A DNA stretch of 64,000 nucleotides from Shewanella psychropiezotolerans (GCF_007197555.1 NZ_CP041614.1:248001-312000), one strand, 5' to 3'; counted from the stretch's first letter, positions 46,478 through 56,864 are shown. The notes: generated by a model not told the origin, from the letters alone. A program made the numbers and translations.

Positions 46478-47679
46478 ATGCGTCGAAATCTGTTACCCAT
46501 ACTCATGTCTATGGTGGTACTAAGTCCATTAGCCATAGATATCTATCTACCCTCTATGCCGGCGATGGCTGCCGAGTTTTCTGTTTCATCGAGTGAAATT
46601 CAATCGACCTTAGTGCTGTTCCTATTCGCTATGGGGGTGGGGCAAATTCTCATTGGCCCACTAGCGGATCGTTATGGACGTCGTCCTATAGCTATCTTCG
46701 GTATTTTACTCTACATAGCTAGCAGCATATTTGCGGCCATGGCCATGGAGTTTCATTGGTTGCAGTTGGCCAGAGTACTACAGGGGCTAGCGGCCTGTTC
46801 AACATCGATCGTGGTCTTCAGTGCGGTGCGAGATTGCTTCACCCCTAAAGAAGGTGCGCGATATTATAGCTATCTCAATGGTGTTATCTGCGTGATCCCT
46901 GCATTGGCTCCGACTCTGGGTGGTTTGTTGGCGTTGCAGTTTGGCTGGCGCTCGACCTTCATCTTTATGACGCTCTACGCCATAGTGATGATGTTAGTCG
47001 TAGGATACCGTCTACCGGAAACCCGACCAGCTAATACTGTTACCACAGGCCCTCTTTACCGTTGGTCACGTTACAAGCCTGTACTGAGTGAGCCCCATTT
47101 CATGTTCTATGCATTATGTTGCATGGCTGGAATGGCGGCGATTTTGAGTTATGTTTCCTATGCGCCAGTTTGGTTAATCGAGCACTTGGGCATGTCAGAG
47201 CTGGCCTTCAGCGGGCTGTTTGGTCTCAATGCTGCCGTCAATATAGCTGCCTGTTTCCTGGCTCCTATGGTGATAAATAAGTTAGGCAATCGTCCTACTG
47301 TTATCCTGGCACTGAGAATCATGTTGCTATCGGCAGTGTCGCAGGTTCTGGTTCAGATCTGGGGGCCACAAGCAGGGCTGGCAGCGGCATTTAGCTTTAT
47401 GCTGCCTATGATGCTGCTCTGTATCGGTTTTGCCCTACTGCTTGGCCCTGCAACGAGCATGGCTCTGTCGGCATTCGGCGAGCGAGCCGGAACAGCAACG
47501 GCCATGCTTGGATTCATTCAGATGAGTGGCGCCTCTCTATTGGCCGGACTTGTACAACAAACGGATCTGACGGCTCCCTATGCAGTTGCGCTGGTGATGG
47601 GGGGTTAGCTATTATGTTATTAGTTATGTTGGCCATACCGCGTTTAGATCATTGGCATCAGGAGCAGCATGCGCACTAG
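46478..47679 (+). pseudogene. Bcr/CflA-type drug efflux MFS transporter, frameshifted near the end
   Basis: An inner-membrane proton-driven pump with the family opening SPLAIDIYLPSMPAMAAEF and the motif LADRYGRRPIAI after helix 2. ATG 46478 is preferred over a TTG four codons upstream. Translation stops at 47608 within the last helix. One extra G in the run of six G (47599-47604) lets the frame continue as LAIMLLVMLAIPRLDHWHQE to TAG 47677-47679, completing twelve helices. This looks like an undercalled base; otherwise the protein lacks its last half helix. Confidence 0.85.
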
Positions 47680-47735
47680 GAGAAGTGTCTAGGTTCTAGG
47701 AATTAGGAACGAACTTGTATCAAGCAACACCCTTT

Positions 47736-47774
47736 GCCCGCCGACTGCTAACCACAGGAGACGGGCTTTTTTTT
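47736..47774 (+). terminator. Putative intrinsic terminator
   Basis: A short GCCCG / CGGGC stem with a 21-base loop, followed by eight T. The stem is weak, but the T-tract is long. It would separate the MFS gene from the DTW-domain gene. Confidence 0.5.
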
Positions 47775-47917
47775 GTACATGGACCTTTCTTTAAAACTGT
47801 TATCCAAGCATGCCATGGATGGCATAGGAGGGGATTTGTATCGGGTTCAAGATACAGTTTATATCTCATGTCGGTTACACTAGTGTTTCTATATATTAAT
47901 TGAAATAAGAGAGCCCA

Positions 47918-48511
47918 GTGGCCCGCCCTATTTGCCCTAAATGTCATTACCCCTTGAAGGCTTGTCTCTGCGAGAGTATCGAGCCGATGCATGCCTCGAC
48001 TGAGTTGGTTGTGTTGCAAGATCCAAGTGAAGTGGGTCATGCCAAGAATAGCGTGCGCTTGTTATCTCTGGTTATCCCGGAGACGCAAGTCTTAGTTGGT
48101 GAGGGGCCTGATGATTTTTCGCAACTGCGCCAATATCTCGATGCCTGTACTAAGCCTGTCTATCTTGTTTACCCCTCCGATAAGAGCAAGAATGCCGAGG
48201 AGGAGAGATTCGATGATGAGGTTATCTTGCTGCTGCTCGATGGCACTTGGAGGAAGGCCTATAAGTTATTGCAGCTTAATCCTTGGTTACTTAAGTACCC
48301 TTCCTTGCATCTGGATCTGCAGTCAGGATCGAATTATACCATTCGTAAGGCGAGCCGCAGTGATAGCCTCTCGACATTGGAGGCGACGGCCATGGTGCTC
48401 AAGGCCATAGAGCCCAAATTAAGTGTGACTCCTTTAACGCGTGCATTGAGTGCCATGGTGAATCAACGCCTTAACTCTATGCCTGCGAGTGTGCGAAAGC
48501 GTTACGAGTAA
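47918..48511 (+). CDS. tapT: DTW-domain tRNA-uridine aminocarboxypropyltransferase (TapT-like)
   Basis: A 197-residue enzyme related to E. coli TapT (YfiP), which makes acp3U in tRNA. An N-terminal zinc-binding CPKCHYPLKACLCE is followed by the family motif LLLLDGTWRKAYKLLQLNPW. It starts with GTG at 47918 (MARPICPKCH), preceded by AAGAGAG. Length is typical of the short bacterial group. Confidence 0.86.
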   Translation: MARPICPKCHYPLKACLCESIEPMHASTELVVLQDPSEVGHAKNSVRLLSLVIPETQVLVGEGPDDFSQLRQYLDACTKPVYLVYPSDKSKNAEEERFDDEVILLLLDGTWRKAYKLLQLNPWLLKYPSLHLDLQSGSNYTIRKASRSDSLSTLEATAMVLKAIEPKLSVTPLTRALSAMVNQRLNSMPASVRKRYE

Positions 48512-48578
48512 TACCGATTGATATAATAAGCTTCTTTATTTGTTAGGGCCGACAGCATCTTTTTATAACAGTCTTGGC

Positions 48579-50702
48579 CTATGAAAAATTATCAGAGGTA
48601 AAGGTATCAGCTGTCTTAGGGTGACCAAAAAAATATCCCTGACCGAAGCCTTTTCCCATCTGTTCCAATATCTCTTTCTGTTGCTTGGTTTCTATGCCTT
48701 CCACCACAAAACTGATATCTAGGGCTTGAGCTAGCTGGATCATCGCCTGACAAAGCTGTTTCCCTTGTGGTTCACTGAGCCTACGTGCAAATCCTGCATC
48801 TATTTTCAAGCTGTCGATCGGTAGGCTGCCGAGTTTGCTGAGGGAGGATAGACCTGCACCAAAGTCATCGATTGCAATGCTAACACCTAGATTTTTTAAT
48901 AGGCAGAGAGTGTTCTGAACTCTCTCTGGTTGTCTCAAAAGTGCCGATTCAGTGATCTCTAGTACCAGAGCCTCTGCGGGCAGCGAGCTTATTGTTAAGG
49001 CTTGGCTGACGTGCTCGACAAAGTCTGGGTGTTCCAGTTGCATGGGTGAGACATTGACACAGACCTTGAGGTCGGGAGCGTGCTGTTTACGCCACTCTGC
49101 TATTTGCTGACAAGCTTGCTTGAGTACCCATTGGCCTATGGTGACCAGTAGGCCGGTTTCTTCCAGTAATGGCACAAAGTCGCAGGCTTTGATAACTTCA
49201 CCATTACTCTTTTGCCAGCGCAGTAGTGCTTCGGCACCGATAACGGTATTGCACTCTAAATTAACGATCACCTGATAGGCTAACTTAAACTGTTTTAGGC
49301 TGTGAGCATGCCGTAGTTCGCTGAGTAGGATGAGTTTTTTCTCTGCTTCTTCATGCATCCAAGCATCATAAAACAGCACGTGTTGTGGGCTTTTCTTGGC
49401 ACTGTACATAGCTGTATCGGCTAGACTGAGTAGCTTGGAGGCTTGATTGCTGTGCTCTGGAAACAGGGCTATGCCTATGCTGGTGCCCAGATAAAACTTC
49501 TGATCGTTAATTTCGAACGGGGCATCGAACAGCGTCATTATCTGCTTTGAAAATGCTTCAATCTCACCTCTATCTTGACAACCCTGTATGACTAAGGTGA
49601 ATTCATCACCGCCCAGACGAGCTATTTCGGCCTTATCTATACAGCTTGCCTCTAACCTGGCCGAGACCAGTTGTAATACTTTGTCTCCGGTGGCATGACC
49701 AAAACAATCATTGATGTTCTTGAAACCGTTGAGGTCGAGAAACATCAAGGCGCCGATTTCATTTGGATTGTCTTTGATCTCTTGCAGGGCTTGATTGAGC
49801 AATAATTTTAAGTGAAATCGATTGGGTAAGCCTGTGAGTGCATCATACATAGCTTGCTCGGTTAGCTTAGCTTCCAATTTTTTCTTGGCACTGATGTCAC
49901 TGAAGATGGTGACATAATAGATGTTTCCATCTGCGGATATTTTCCGGCAACTCTTCCATGCCGGAAACTCTGAACCATCGGATCTTTGTTTCCAGACTTC
50001 CCCCTGCCAGCTGCCACGCTCTTCTAAGGTGTTGTTGTATTTCTCCTCTTCGGCTGGCGTATGTTTCCGCATAACGATGAGTTCTGTATTCTTCAGTAGC
50101 AGTTGATCTGCGCTATAGCCACAGATGCGACACATGGCTTTATTAACGGCAATGATTTGGTGTTTTTCATTGGTGATATAAACAGCTTCGGCGCTGTCTT
50201 CCAAGGTGATAGACATCAGCTCTTTGGGTAAGGCGTCGAAGCCATTTCCTGTAATTGTCCTGGCTCTGTTACGTCTGTTGGTTGCAATGAACTGTGCCAA
50301 GACAACTGTTTCGCCCCCTAAGTCAAATGGGAAGAGAGCGACTCTGGTTGGCAGCTCTGTTCCTTGTTGGCTCAGATGAAGCCAGTCAAATTCGATGACA
50401 TCACCTGCGATGGCTTGGCGGATCATCTCCTGAGAATATTCGACACTATTTCGTCCGGAAGATTGAATTCGAGGCGAAAAGTCATAAGGAGTAGCATTGA
50501 CGAAGTTGTCAGCTTGAGTTTGAAAATACTTAAGCGTGGCCAGATTAGCCGCGATAAAGCGATAACCTTTGATTATGGCTAATGGAGATGAATCAGCTTG
50601 CTGTAGCCAAGACTCAAGCTTCACGGATAAGCTTGGCCTATCTGAAGTTAGCTTAGATAATAGATGAGGCCATTGGTCCATTCCTTTACTCCCTTGTCCC
50701 AT
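48579..50702 (-). CDS. PAS-GGDEF-EAL cyclic-di-GMP signalling protein
   Basis: A 707-residue cytoplasmic protein. After a variable N-terminal part there is a PAS domain (AEAVYITNEKHQIIAVNKAM to the YYVTIFSDIS tail). Next come GGDEF (YDALTGLPNRFHL; LGGDEF intact) and EAL (GAEALLRW intact, EITESALL, IDDFGAGLSSL). Both catalytic motifs look complete, so it may make or break c-di-GMP depending on the PAS signal. A start seven codons in (MDQWPHLL, 50681) with GGGAG upstream is a good alternative. Confidence 0.92.
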   Translation of the reverse strand: MGQGSKGMDQWPHLLSKLTSDRPSLSVKLESWLQQADSSPLAIIKGYRFIAANLATLKYFQTQADNFVNATPYDFSPRIQSSGRNSVEYSQEMIRQAIAGDVIEFDWLHLSQQGTELPTRVALFPFDLGGETVVLAQFIATNRRNRARTITGNGFDALPKELMSITLEDSAEAVYITNEKHQIIAVNKAMCRICGYSADQLLLKNTELIVMRKHTPAEEEKYNNTLEERGSWQGEVWKQRSDGSEFPAWKSCRKISADGNIYYVTIFSDISAKKKLEAKLTEQAMYDALTGLPNRFHLKLLLNQALQEIKDNPNEIGALMFLDLNGFKNINDCFGHATGDKVLQLVSARLEASCIDKAEIARLGGDEFTLVIQGCQDRGEIEAFSKQIMTLFDAPFEINDQKFYLGTSIGIALFPEHSNQASKLLSLADTAMYSAKKSPQHVLFYDAWMHEEAEKKLILLSELRHAHSLKQFKLAYQVIVNLECNTVIGAEALLRWQKSNGEVIKACDFVPLLEETGLLVTIGQWVLKQACQQIAEWRKQHAPDLKVCVNVSPMQLEHPDFVEHVSQALTISSLPAEALVLEITESALLRQPERVQNTLCLLKNLGVSIAIDDFGAGLSSLSKLGSLPIDSLKIDAGFARRLSEPQGKQLCQAMIQLAQALDISFVVEGIETKQQKEILEQMGKGFGQGYFFGHPKTADTFTSDNFS

Positions 50703-51234
50703 ATCCCTGTTTATCGTTTAGGTGTTAATTCAGTTAAAAATGCATTGTATCTATTAGCACAAGATTACAGCAGGATTAAAAATAACCTTATTTCCTCAGT
50801 TACTCAAACTTGAAATGCATTTTTATAATATATAACCGATATTTAGATGATTTCCCCCTGCATTTTTTGCTAGGACTTAAGGTTAAGATACAGTTTAAAT
50901 CGTACTCTGCTCTTGGGGGAGAGCTTAGAGGAGTTTATTTTCGATCATTTAGGGGCTAGTTTATTTCTTATTCGGCATAAAGATTCGACGCCCTAGATCC
51001 ATTGCTCTGTTGTGAGCTGCCTACAATAGAGGTAACCGAGAGACTTCCCCTTAAAAACCTGCGCCAAGCCAGAATAAATGTTGATAAGGAGTTCGCTTTC
51101 AACCGGGCTATCTGTTTTCCAAGCCTCTATCTAGGGGGTAATTTATTGCGTTTTGGTATGAAAGCCATCAAGCTTATGTTCAGCAAAATGATAATACCGA
51201 TATGCCTGATTTATATGCTCTCAAGGAGGAGTGA
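50703..51234. other. Intergenic region without supported genes
   Basis: About 530 bases between the divergent PAS-GGDEF-EAL gene and the small exported protein. A 78-codon frame at 51002-51238 has no recognisable features. I see no structured element that I can support. Confidence 0.45.
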
Positions 51235-51597
51235 ATGATATCTAATAGAAGTTACCGTTTCAGTCTGAAAGCCTGTGTATTTGGGGCGGCTTGTTTATTT
51301 CCCTCAACTTTCTCCATGGCATCAGACACTCAAAGTTTGTCTCAAAAAGCCGATGCGGCACGTGAACAGTCCCAAAAATTGGAGCTCGAACAGTTACAAA
51401 AAGCCAGGGATGCAGCGGGCGAAACACAAGCGCGAGAGAAAAAAATCTACAAAAAAATGCAACCAAATGACTGGGAAGCCGAACAGAGAGTTAAGGCGAA
51501 AAAGCAATTTGTTGAGCGCGAGTCTCGCGAGGGAAAATACCTTAGAGAGGCGAGGGAAGCGGCCTCAAAAGAACGGAAAATACCAAAACCTTTTTAA
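51235..51597 (+). CDS. Small exported, highly charged protein of unknown function
   Basis: A 120-residue protein with a signal peptide (KACVFGAACLFPSTFSMA) followed by a Lys/Glu/Gln-rich helical region of about 90 residues that could form a coiled coil. A strong AAGGAGGAG ribosome site supports translation. No family recognised. Confidence 0.65.
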   Translation: MISNRSYRFSLKACVFGAACLFPSTFSMASDTQSLSQKADAAREQSQKLELEQLQKARDAAGETQAREKKIYKKMQPNDWEAEQRVKAKKQFVERESREGKYLREAREAASKERKIPKPF

Positions 51598-51618
51598 AGC
51601 TAGCTGAGTAAAATGTAC

Positions 51619-52332
51619 TTATTCAGACTGTTTTAGCAAGTGATTGAGAATCACTTTTTGTACAAAAATCTCAGCCTCACTCTGGGGGCTGTTTATGATA
51701 AACCCATATTGGAGCTGTTCTTTGTCATGTTCGATTCCAATTGCATTCTTAACTGTGATCGACATGGATAAAGTTTCCATGTCTGGCATGATTTTAACCT
51801 GAAGCAGGTAGTTGCCTTCCTTTTCTATTGTGTCATTATTTTTGCAGACAAAGGCCCCACCCTTGATTGATATATCGCTTAAATTTCCATGTGCCAGAGG
51901 CTTAGCCTCAGCGCTATTTCCGCTTGCTTCACTAGATGCAGGCCTGAGTAACGATTCAACATTTATAGAGATTCTAGAGTGTTGTCTAAGCGCTACTTTT
52001 TGTATCTCCTTAGGATAGTCTACAAGCAACCATCGTCCTGAACCGTTGATGAGTTTTTGGATACAGGTTTTAAAGGCAATCACATTAGCATCGGGTTCAT
52101 CAGTTTTGACAATGCGTATGATGACTCCCTGATCTTGAACAATAAAGTCACTAGCCTGTTGCCAAAGCTTGTCAGAGCCAAGGGCCAATATTATGGATAC
52201 ATGTGGATCTACACCGACAAGCCTAGTTCGTAATCGTATAGGCTGAGTTGGGGTTAGGATCTGAATATGCACCTCAGTATTACAGGCAATATTATCTAGA
52301 TAAGAAAATTCGTAAGCTTGTGATTGAGGCAC
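51619..52332 (-). CDS. YcgR-like PilZ-domain protein, c-di-GMP receptor
   Basis: A 237-residue protein with an N-terminal YcgR-type domain and a C-terminal PilZ domain. The c-di-GMP binding elements are present: RQHSR (RxxxR, near residue 117) and LSDISIKGGAF (DxSxxG). Proteins of this kind slow flagella or tune surface attachment when c-di-GMP rises. No flagellar genes are adjacent. Confidence 0.82.
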   Translation of the reverse strand: MPQSQAYEFSYLDNIACNTEVHIQILTPTQPIRLRTRLVGVDPHVSIILALGSDKLWQQASDFIVQDQGVIIRIVKTDEPDANVIAFKTCIQKLINGSGRWLLVDYPKEIQKVALRQHSRISINVESLLRPASSEASGNSAEAKPLAHGNLSDISIKGGAFVCKNNDTIEKEGNYLLQVKIMPDMETLSMSITVKNAIGIEHDKEQLQYGFIINSPQSEAEIFVQKVILNHLLKQSE

Positions 52333-52536
52333 TTGTTACTCTCCATTTTTCTATTTAAACCATAGCGTATAACTTTGAATTGATGTTTTTTTTTGGCTAT
52401 AAAACCATTTTTAGAACCAATAAAAATTAGAAGTGTAAGGGTGTGGTCACGCCTGTTCGCTTGAAATTACAGCGTTTTTAGTTTCTTATACAGGGAGATT
52501 TCAGGAAGAAAAATAAGGCGTAGATAGGGGAATAAT

Positions 52537-53848
52537 ATGCTAAGAATTAAAAATTTTATTTTGTTCGTTAGGTTTTCATTAGCTGCATTTTTTACGTGCT
52601 CGGTTTTATCAGTTGTTCATGCAAAGGAGCTGATAGATACCAAGAGTTTGGCTCAAGAGGTTGAGAGTGAAGTGATATCTTGGCGACGAGATCTTCATCA
52701 GTACCCAGAGCTCTCAAATCGGGAGTTTCGAACCAGTAAGATAATTGAGAAGCACTTAATCTCCTTAGGATTAGATGTTAGAACCGATATCGCTCATACA
52801 GGCGTTGTTGGCATTCTTAAAGGAGGTAACTCAGGTCCTCTGATTGCGCTTCGCGCAGATATGGATGCTCTGCCTGTGAAAGAGGAGGTAGATCTTTCTT
52901 TTGCATCTAAGGCGATAGATACCTATCGCGGACAGAAAGTAGGGGTGATGCATGCCTGTGGCCATGACACTCACGTCGCTATCTTAATGGGGGTGGCTCA
53001 GAGTCTGGTTAAGGTCAAAGAGCACTTACATGGTGATGTGATGTTCATCTTTCAGCCTGCTGAGGAAGGAGCACCAAGCGGTGAAGAGGGGGGGCCGAAC
53101 TTATGCTGAAAGAAGGATTATTTTCAGAGAGGAAGCCTGAACAGATATTCGGTCTACATGTCACCTCCAGCATGCCTACTGGCATGATAGGTTTGCGATC
53201 CGGGCCAGCAATGGCTAGTGAAGATTCTTTTACTATCACCGTTAGCGGCAAGCAAACTCACGGCTCCCGTCCCTGGAATGGAGTAGATCCAATTGTGGCA
53301 GCGGCGCAGATCATTAATGGTGTACAGACTATCATAAGTCGACAAGTGGATGTGACAGCTGCACCAGCTGTCGTGAGCTTTGGTGCAATAAATGGTGGCA
53401 TTCGTTCGAATATCATCCCCGATAAGGTGGAGCTCATCGGTACCATAAGAACCTTCGATCAAGATATGAGAGCCGATATAAAGAAGCGTTTAGCAAATAC
53501 TGCCTCATTGATAGCCGAGAGTATGGGGGCTAGCGCTAGGACAGTGATACAGCAAGGCTATCCCGTCACAGTCAATGACCCTGAGCTAGTGCAGAAGATG
53601 GAGCCTGTTTTACTTGGCGTGGTCGGGGAGAAAATGTTGATAGAACCGGGTTTGATCACTGGGGCTGAAGACTTTTCCTATTATGCGTTAGAAACACCTG
53701 GCATGTTCTTTTTCCTCGGGTAACACCTGCAGGGACAGATTATAAGATTGCTCCAAGTAATCATTCTCCGCGTTTTTATGTCGACGAGAGTGCGTTTGTC
53801 ATAGGTGTGGAAGCATTGACTCAGTTAGCAGTGACATCACTTAGATAA
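52537..53848 (+). pseudogene. M20-family amidohydrolase with two frameshifts
   Basis: An exported metal-dependent amidohydrolase (N-acyl-amino-acid type). A signal peptide is followed by IALRADMDALPVKEE and the metal-binding VMHACGHDTHVAI. The frame breaks at seven G (53088-53094), where one more G restores EEGGAELMLKEGLF. It breaks again at GGG 53718-53720, where one more G restores FLGVTPAGTDYKIAPSNHSP to TAA 53846-53848. The repaired protein has about 436 residues, normal for the family. As written it would yield only fragments. Both are single-base losses at G runs, so error or phase variation must be considered. Confidence 0.87.
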
Positions 53849-54054
53849 GATTCAGGTCATTGTTATTTTTTGTAGTATGTTATTTACAATTTGTTTCTGT
53901 TTATTTACTCGGTCACAGTTGAATTTTAACGATTTTTAGCATTATATGTTCGACCAAACGTGTCATTCATATCGAGTCGGGATAAATAACTGGCTTTATG
54001 GGATGCATCAGAGAGTCGAACTGTTCGATTAAACATAAAAAAAGGGAGCGAAAA

Positions 54055-55383
54055 ATGATTCGCAAAATCTTAGGGCTGGTACTGATGTTAGGGGCCTTGG
54101 TCTCAACAACAGTGCAAGCGACCCAAGCCGAAGATATTAAGAGTTTTACTCTGGATAACGGCATGAAAATTATGGTGTTGGAAGATTCATCGATTCCAAA
54201 TGCCAACATGTATCTGTTTTGGAAAGTAGGGTCTCGTAATGAAGTGCCGGGTATCACAGGGATCTCTCATTTCTTCGAGCATATGATGTTTAATGGTGCT
54301 AAGAAGTACGGCCCTAAGATGTTTGACCGTACAATGGAAGCGGCTGGTGGAGCTAACAACGCCTATACCACAGAAAATCTGACTGTCTACACAGATTGGT
54401 TTCCTGCCAATGCATTAGAGACCATCTTCGATCTGGAAGCCGATCGTATCGGGCATCTGGATATCGATGCCAAAATGGTGGAGAGCGAGCGTGGTGTTGT
54501 GGCCTCTGAGCGTACAACTGGTTTGGAAAATTCAAACTGGCGTACTCTGCAGGAAGAGCTAAAAGGCATTGCATTTAGGGCTCATCCATACAGCTGGTCT
54601 GTGATTGGTCATGAGTCAGACATTACAGCCTGGACCTTGGACGATTTGGTGCAGTATCACAAGACCTATTATGCGCCCAATAATGCTGTGGTTGTCATTG
54701 CTGGAGATGTGAAGTTCAACGAAGTAAAAGCGTTAGCCAATAAATATTTCGCTCCTATTCCGGCGCAGGCGTCTCCAAGAGAAGTGAAAACGGTTGAGCC
54801 TCTGCAAAAAGGTGAGCGTCGAACTTATATTCAAAAGGCTTCGGTAAGCACACCTAATGTCATGCTTGCCTACCATGTGCCTTCGACATCACATGAAGAC
54901 TACTATGCGCTGGACTTGCTCTCCTCAGTGCTTAGTGAGGGTAATAGCTCTCGTCTGTATCAATCCTTGGTGGAGAAGCAAGTTGCCATCGAAGTTGAAA
55001 CTTACCTGCCGATGACAATCGATCCAAATCTCTTTTATGTGATGGGTGTCGCTAACCCAGGAATCACTGCCGTCGAACTTGAGAAAGGCATGATTAGCGA
55101 GATCAATCGCATTGCCCGTGAAGGTGTGACCGAGAAGGAGTTGGAGAAGGTCAAAAATATCAAGTTGATGAATTTCTATCGCTCCATGGAGACTATCAAT
55201 GGTAAGGCCAACACGGTTGGTACCTACGAGCTGTATTTTGGTAGTTTCGACAAACTGTTTAATGCTCCTGAAGCTTACAACAAGGTTACACCTGCAGATC
55301 TTCAGCGTGTGGCACAAACTTATCTACGTCGTGCAAACCGTAGTGTCGCCGTGCTGGCAGCAACAGAGGAGACAGATGAATGA
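54055..55383 (+). CDS. M16-family zinc peptidase, active subunit
   Basis: A 442-residue periplasmic protease. The ATG at 54055 follows GGGAGCG and starts a signal peptide (ILGLVLMLGALVSTTVQA). The inverted zinc motif HFFEHMMF is intact, with the third ligand Glu in the expected ESERGVVASERT region. Its end overlaps the next gene, a second M16 protein, so the two probably form a heterodimer. Confidence 0.93.
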   Translation: MIRKILGLVLMLGALVSTTVQATQAEDIKSFTLDNGMKIMVLEDSSIPNANMYLFWKVGSRNEVPGITGISHFFEHMMFNGAKKYGPKMFDRTMEAAGGANNAYTTENLTVYTDWFPANALETIFDLEADRIGHLDIDAKMVESERGVVASERTTGLENSNWRTLQEELKGIAFRAHPYSWSVIGHESDITAWTLDDLVQYHKTYYAPNNAVVVIAGDVKFNEVKALANKYFAPIPAQASPREVKTVEPLQKGERRTYIQKASVSTPNVMLAYHVPSTSHEDYYALDLLSSVLSEGNSSRLYQSLVEKQVAIEVETYLPMTIDPNLFYVMGVANPGITAVELEKGMISEINRIAREGVTEKELEKVKNIKLMNFYRSMETINGKANTVGTYELYFGSFDKLFNAPEAYNKVTPADLQRVAQTYLRRANRSVAVLAATEETDE

Positions 55384-56825
55384 ATACGTTAACTCATCTC
55401 ACTAAGCGTTCAAATAAGCTGATAACAGCTATCACTCTGGGCAGTGTATTAGCACTTTCGGCTTGTGCTTCAACTCAGACCAGTACCAGCGTCGATACTG
55501 GCAGTTTCAGCATGCCAGCCTATGAATACTTGGTCCTGGATAATGGTCTGACTATATATCTGATGCCTCAAAGAGAAGTGCCTTTGGTGACTGTCAGTGC
55601 TGTGGTGCGGGCTGGTTCGGTAAATGATACGACTTCAGGTGTGGCTGCAATGACGGCTCAAAGCCTGTTACTGGGCGCCGCTGGAAAATCTAAGGCCGAG
55701 ATAGAGCAGATGGTAGATTTCCTTGGTGCCTCTATCTATGCCGATGCGGGCAAAGAGGGTAGCTATATCGGTGCCGACTTCATGGCTAAAGATAGCGATA
55801 CTATGTTGCCTCTCATCAAGAGTCTGCTTTTATCACCAAACTTTGATGCCAACGAATTCGATAAATTGCGTCAACGTGAGATTGCCGGATTGTCTCAGGC
55901 TAAAGAGAGCCCCCGATCTGTGATCAGTCGCTATTTCGACAAACTCGTCTTCGGTGCACACCCATACGGTAATGCTACCTCTGGCACCAGCGAGTCTTTA
56001 GCCGAGCTAAATATTTCACAGCTGAGAGCATTTCATAAGAGCTATTACCAGCCGAGGAACACGGCCATCAGTGTGGTTGGTGACTTCGATGCTGAACAGA
56101 TGAAAGCCGAACTTAGTCAGCTGTTCGGTCAGTGGCAGAATGGCGAAAAAGTCGTGGCACTAAATCTGAAGGCGCACCAGCCTGAGCTTTCGTCTGCGAA
56201 CGTCTTATTAGTCGATAAGAGTGATGCCATAGAAACCACCTTTCTGATTGGCGGTAAGGGTATCTCACGGGATAACCCAGACTATGTGGGCTTGAAAGTG
56301 GTCAATACTATCTTAGGTGGCCGTTTTACCTCTTGGCTCAATGATGAGTTAAGGGTTAATGCCGGACTGACCTATGGCGCTCGCTCTGGATTTGTTGCTT
56401 ACTCTCAGGGCGGTGTATTTAGAATTAGTACCTTTACCAAGACTTCTACGACCAAAGAGACTATCGATCTGGCATTGAAAACTTATGCCAGGCTGTGGGA
56501 AACGGGCATAGACCAACTAACGCTAGATTCTGCCAAGGCCTATGTCAAAGGCCAATTTCCGCCTAAGTTTGAAACCAGTGGCCAGCTTGCAGGTTTGCTA
56601 TCCGATATGTACCTCTATGGCTTCGATGATGGCTTTATCAATGATTTTCAAGCTAAAGTGGACGGTTTAACTTTGGCCGAGACTCAGAGATTGGTCAGCA
56701 CTTACTTCCCGCAGCAGAATCTGCAGTTTGTCATCATAGGTAATGCCGAGAAGATAGCGCTTATTGCGGCCGAGTATGGCGAAGTTACCAGCTTAGACAT
56801 CAAAGCCGTTGGTTTTGGAGGATAG
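55380..56825 (+). CDS. M16-family peptidase, probably inactive lipoprotein partner
   Basis: A 481-residue protein with a lipobox (SVLALSACAS), so probably membrane-anchored. It aligns with M16 peptidases but has AMTAQSLLLGAAGKS where the HxxEH zinc motif should be. It is therefore expected to be catalytically dead and to act as the partner of the preceding gene, which it overlaps by four bases (ATGA). Confidence 0.9.
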   Translation: MNTLTHLTKRSNKLITAITLGSVLALSACASTQTSTSVDTGSFSMPAYEYLVLDNGLTIYLMPQREVPLVTVSAVVRAGSVNDTTSGVAAMTAQSLLLGAAGKSKAEIEQMVDFLGASIYADAGKEGSYIGADFMAKDSDTMLPLIKSLLLSPNFDANEFDKLRQREIAGLSQAKESPRSVISRYFDKLVFGAHPYGNATSGTSESLAELNISQLRAFHKSYYQPRNTAISVVGDFDAEQMKAELSQLFGQWQNGEKVVALNLKAHQPELSSANVLLVDKSDAIETTFLIGGKGISRDNPDYVGLKVVNTILGGRFTSWLNDELRVNAGLTYGARSGFVAYSQGGVFRISTFTKTSTTKETIDLALKTYARLWETGIDQLTLDSAKAYVKGQFPPKFETSGQLAGLLSDMYLYGFDDGFINDFQAKVDGLTLAETQRLVSTYFPQQNLQFVIIGNAEKIALIAAEYGEVTSLDIKAVGFGG

Positions 56826-56842
56826 CAAGTTAGTCTAATAAG

Positions 56843-56864
56843 CTTTAGGGCTAGAGTCCTAAAG
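56843..56864 (+). terminator. Weak hairpin after the M16 pair
   Basis: Stem CTTTAGG / CCTAAAG with an eight-base loop, 18 bases after the stop codon. Only a poor T-tract follows. Confidence 0.45.

Noticed and set aside
47618-47679. Separate short gene after the MFS pump
   Set aside because: The sequence reads as the missing last helix and tail of the pump once a single G is restored, so it is not an independent gene.
51002-51238. 78-codon plus-strand frame before the small charged protein
   Set aside because: No ribosome site, signal or family pattern; probably the untranslated leader of the next gene.
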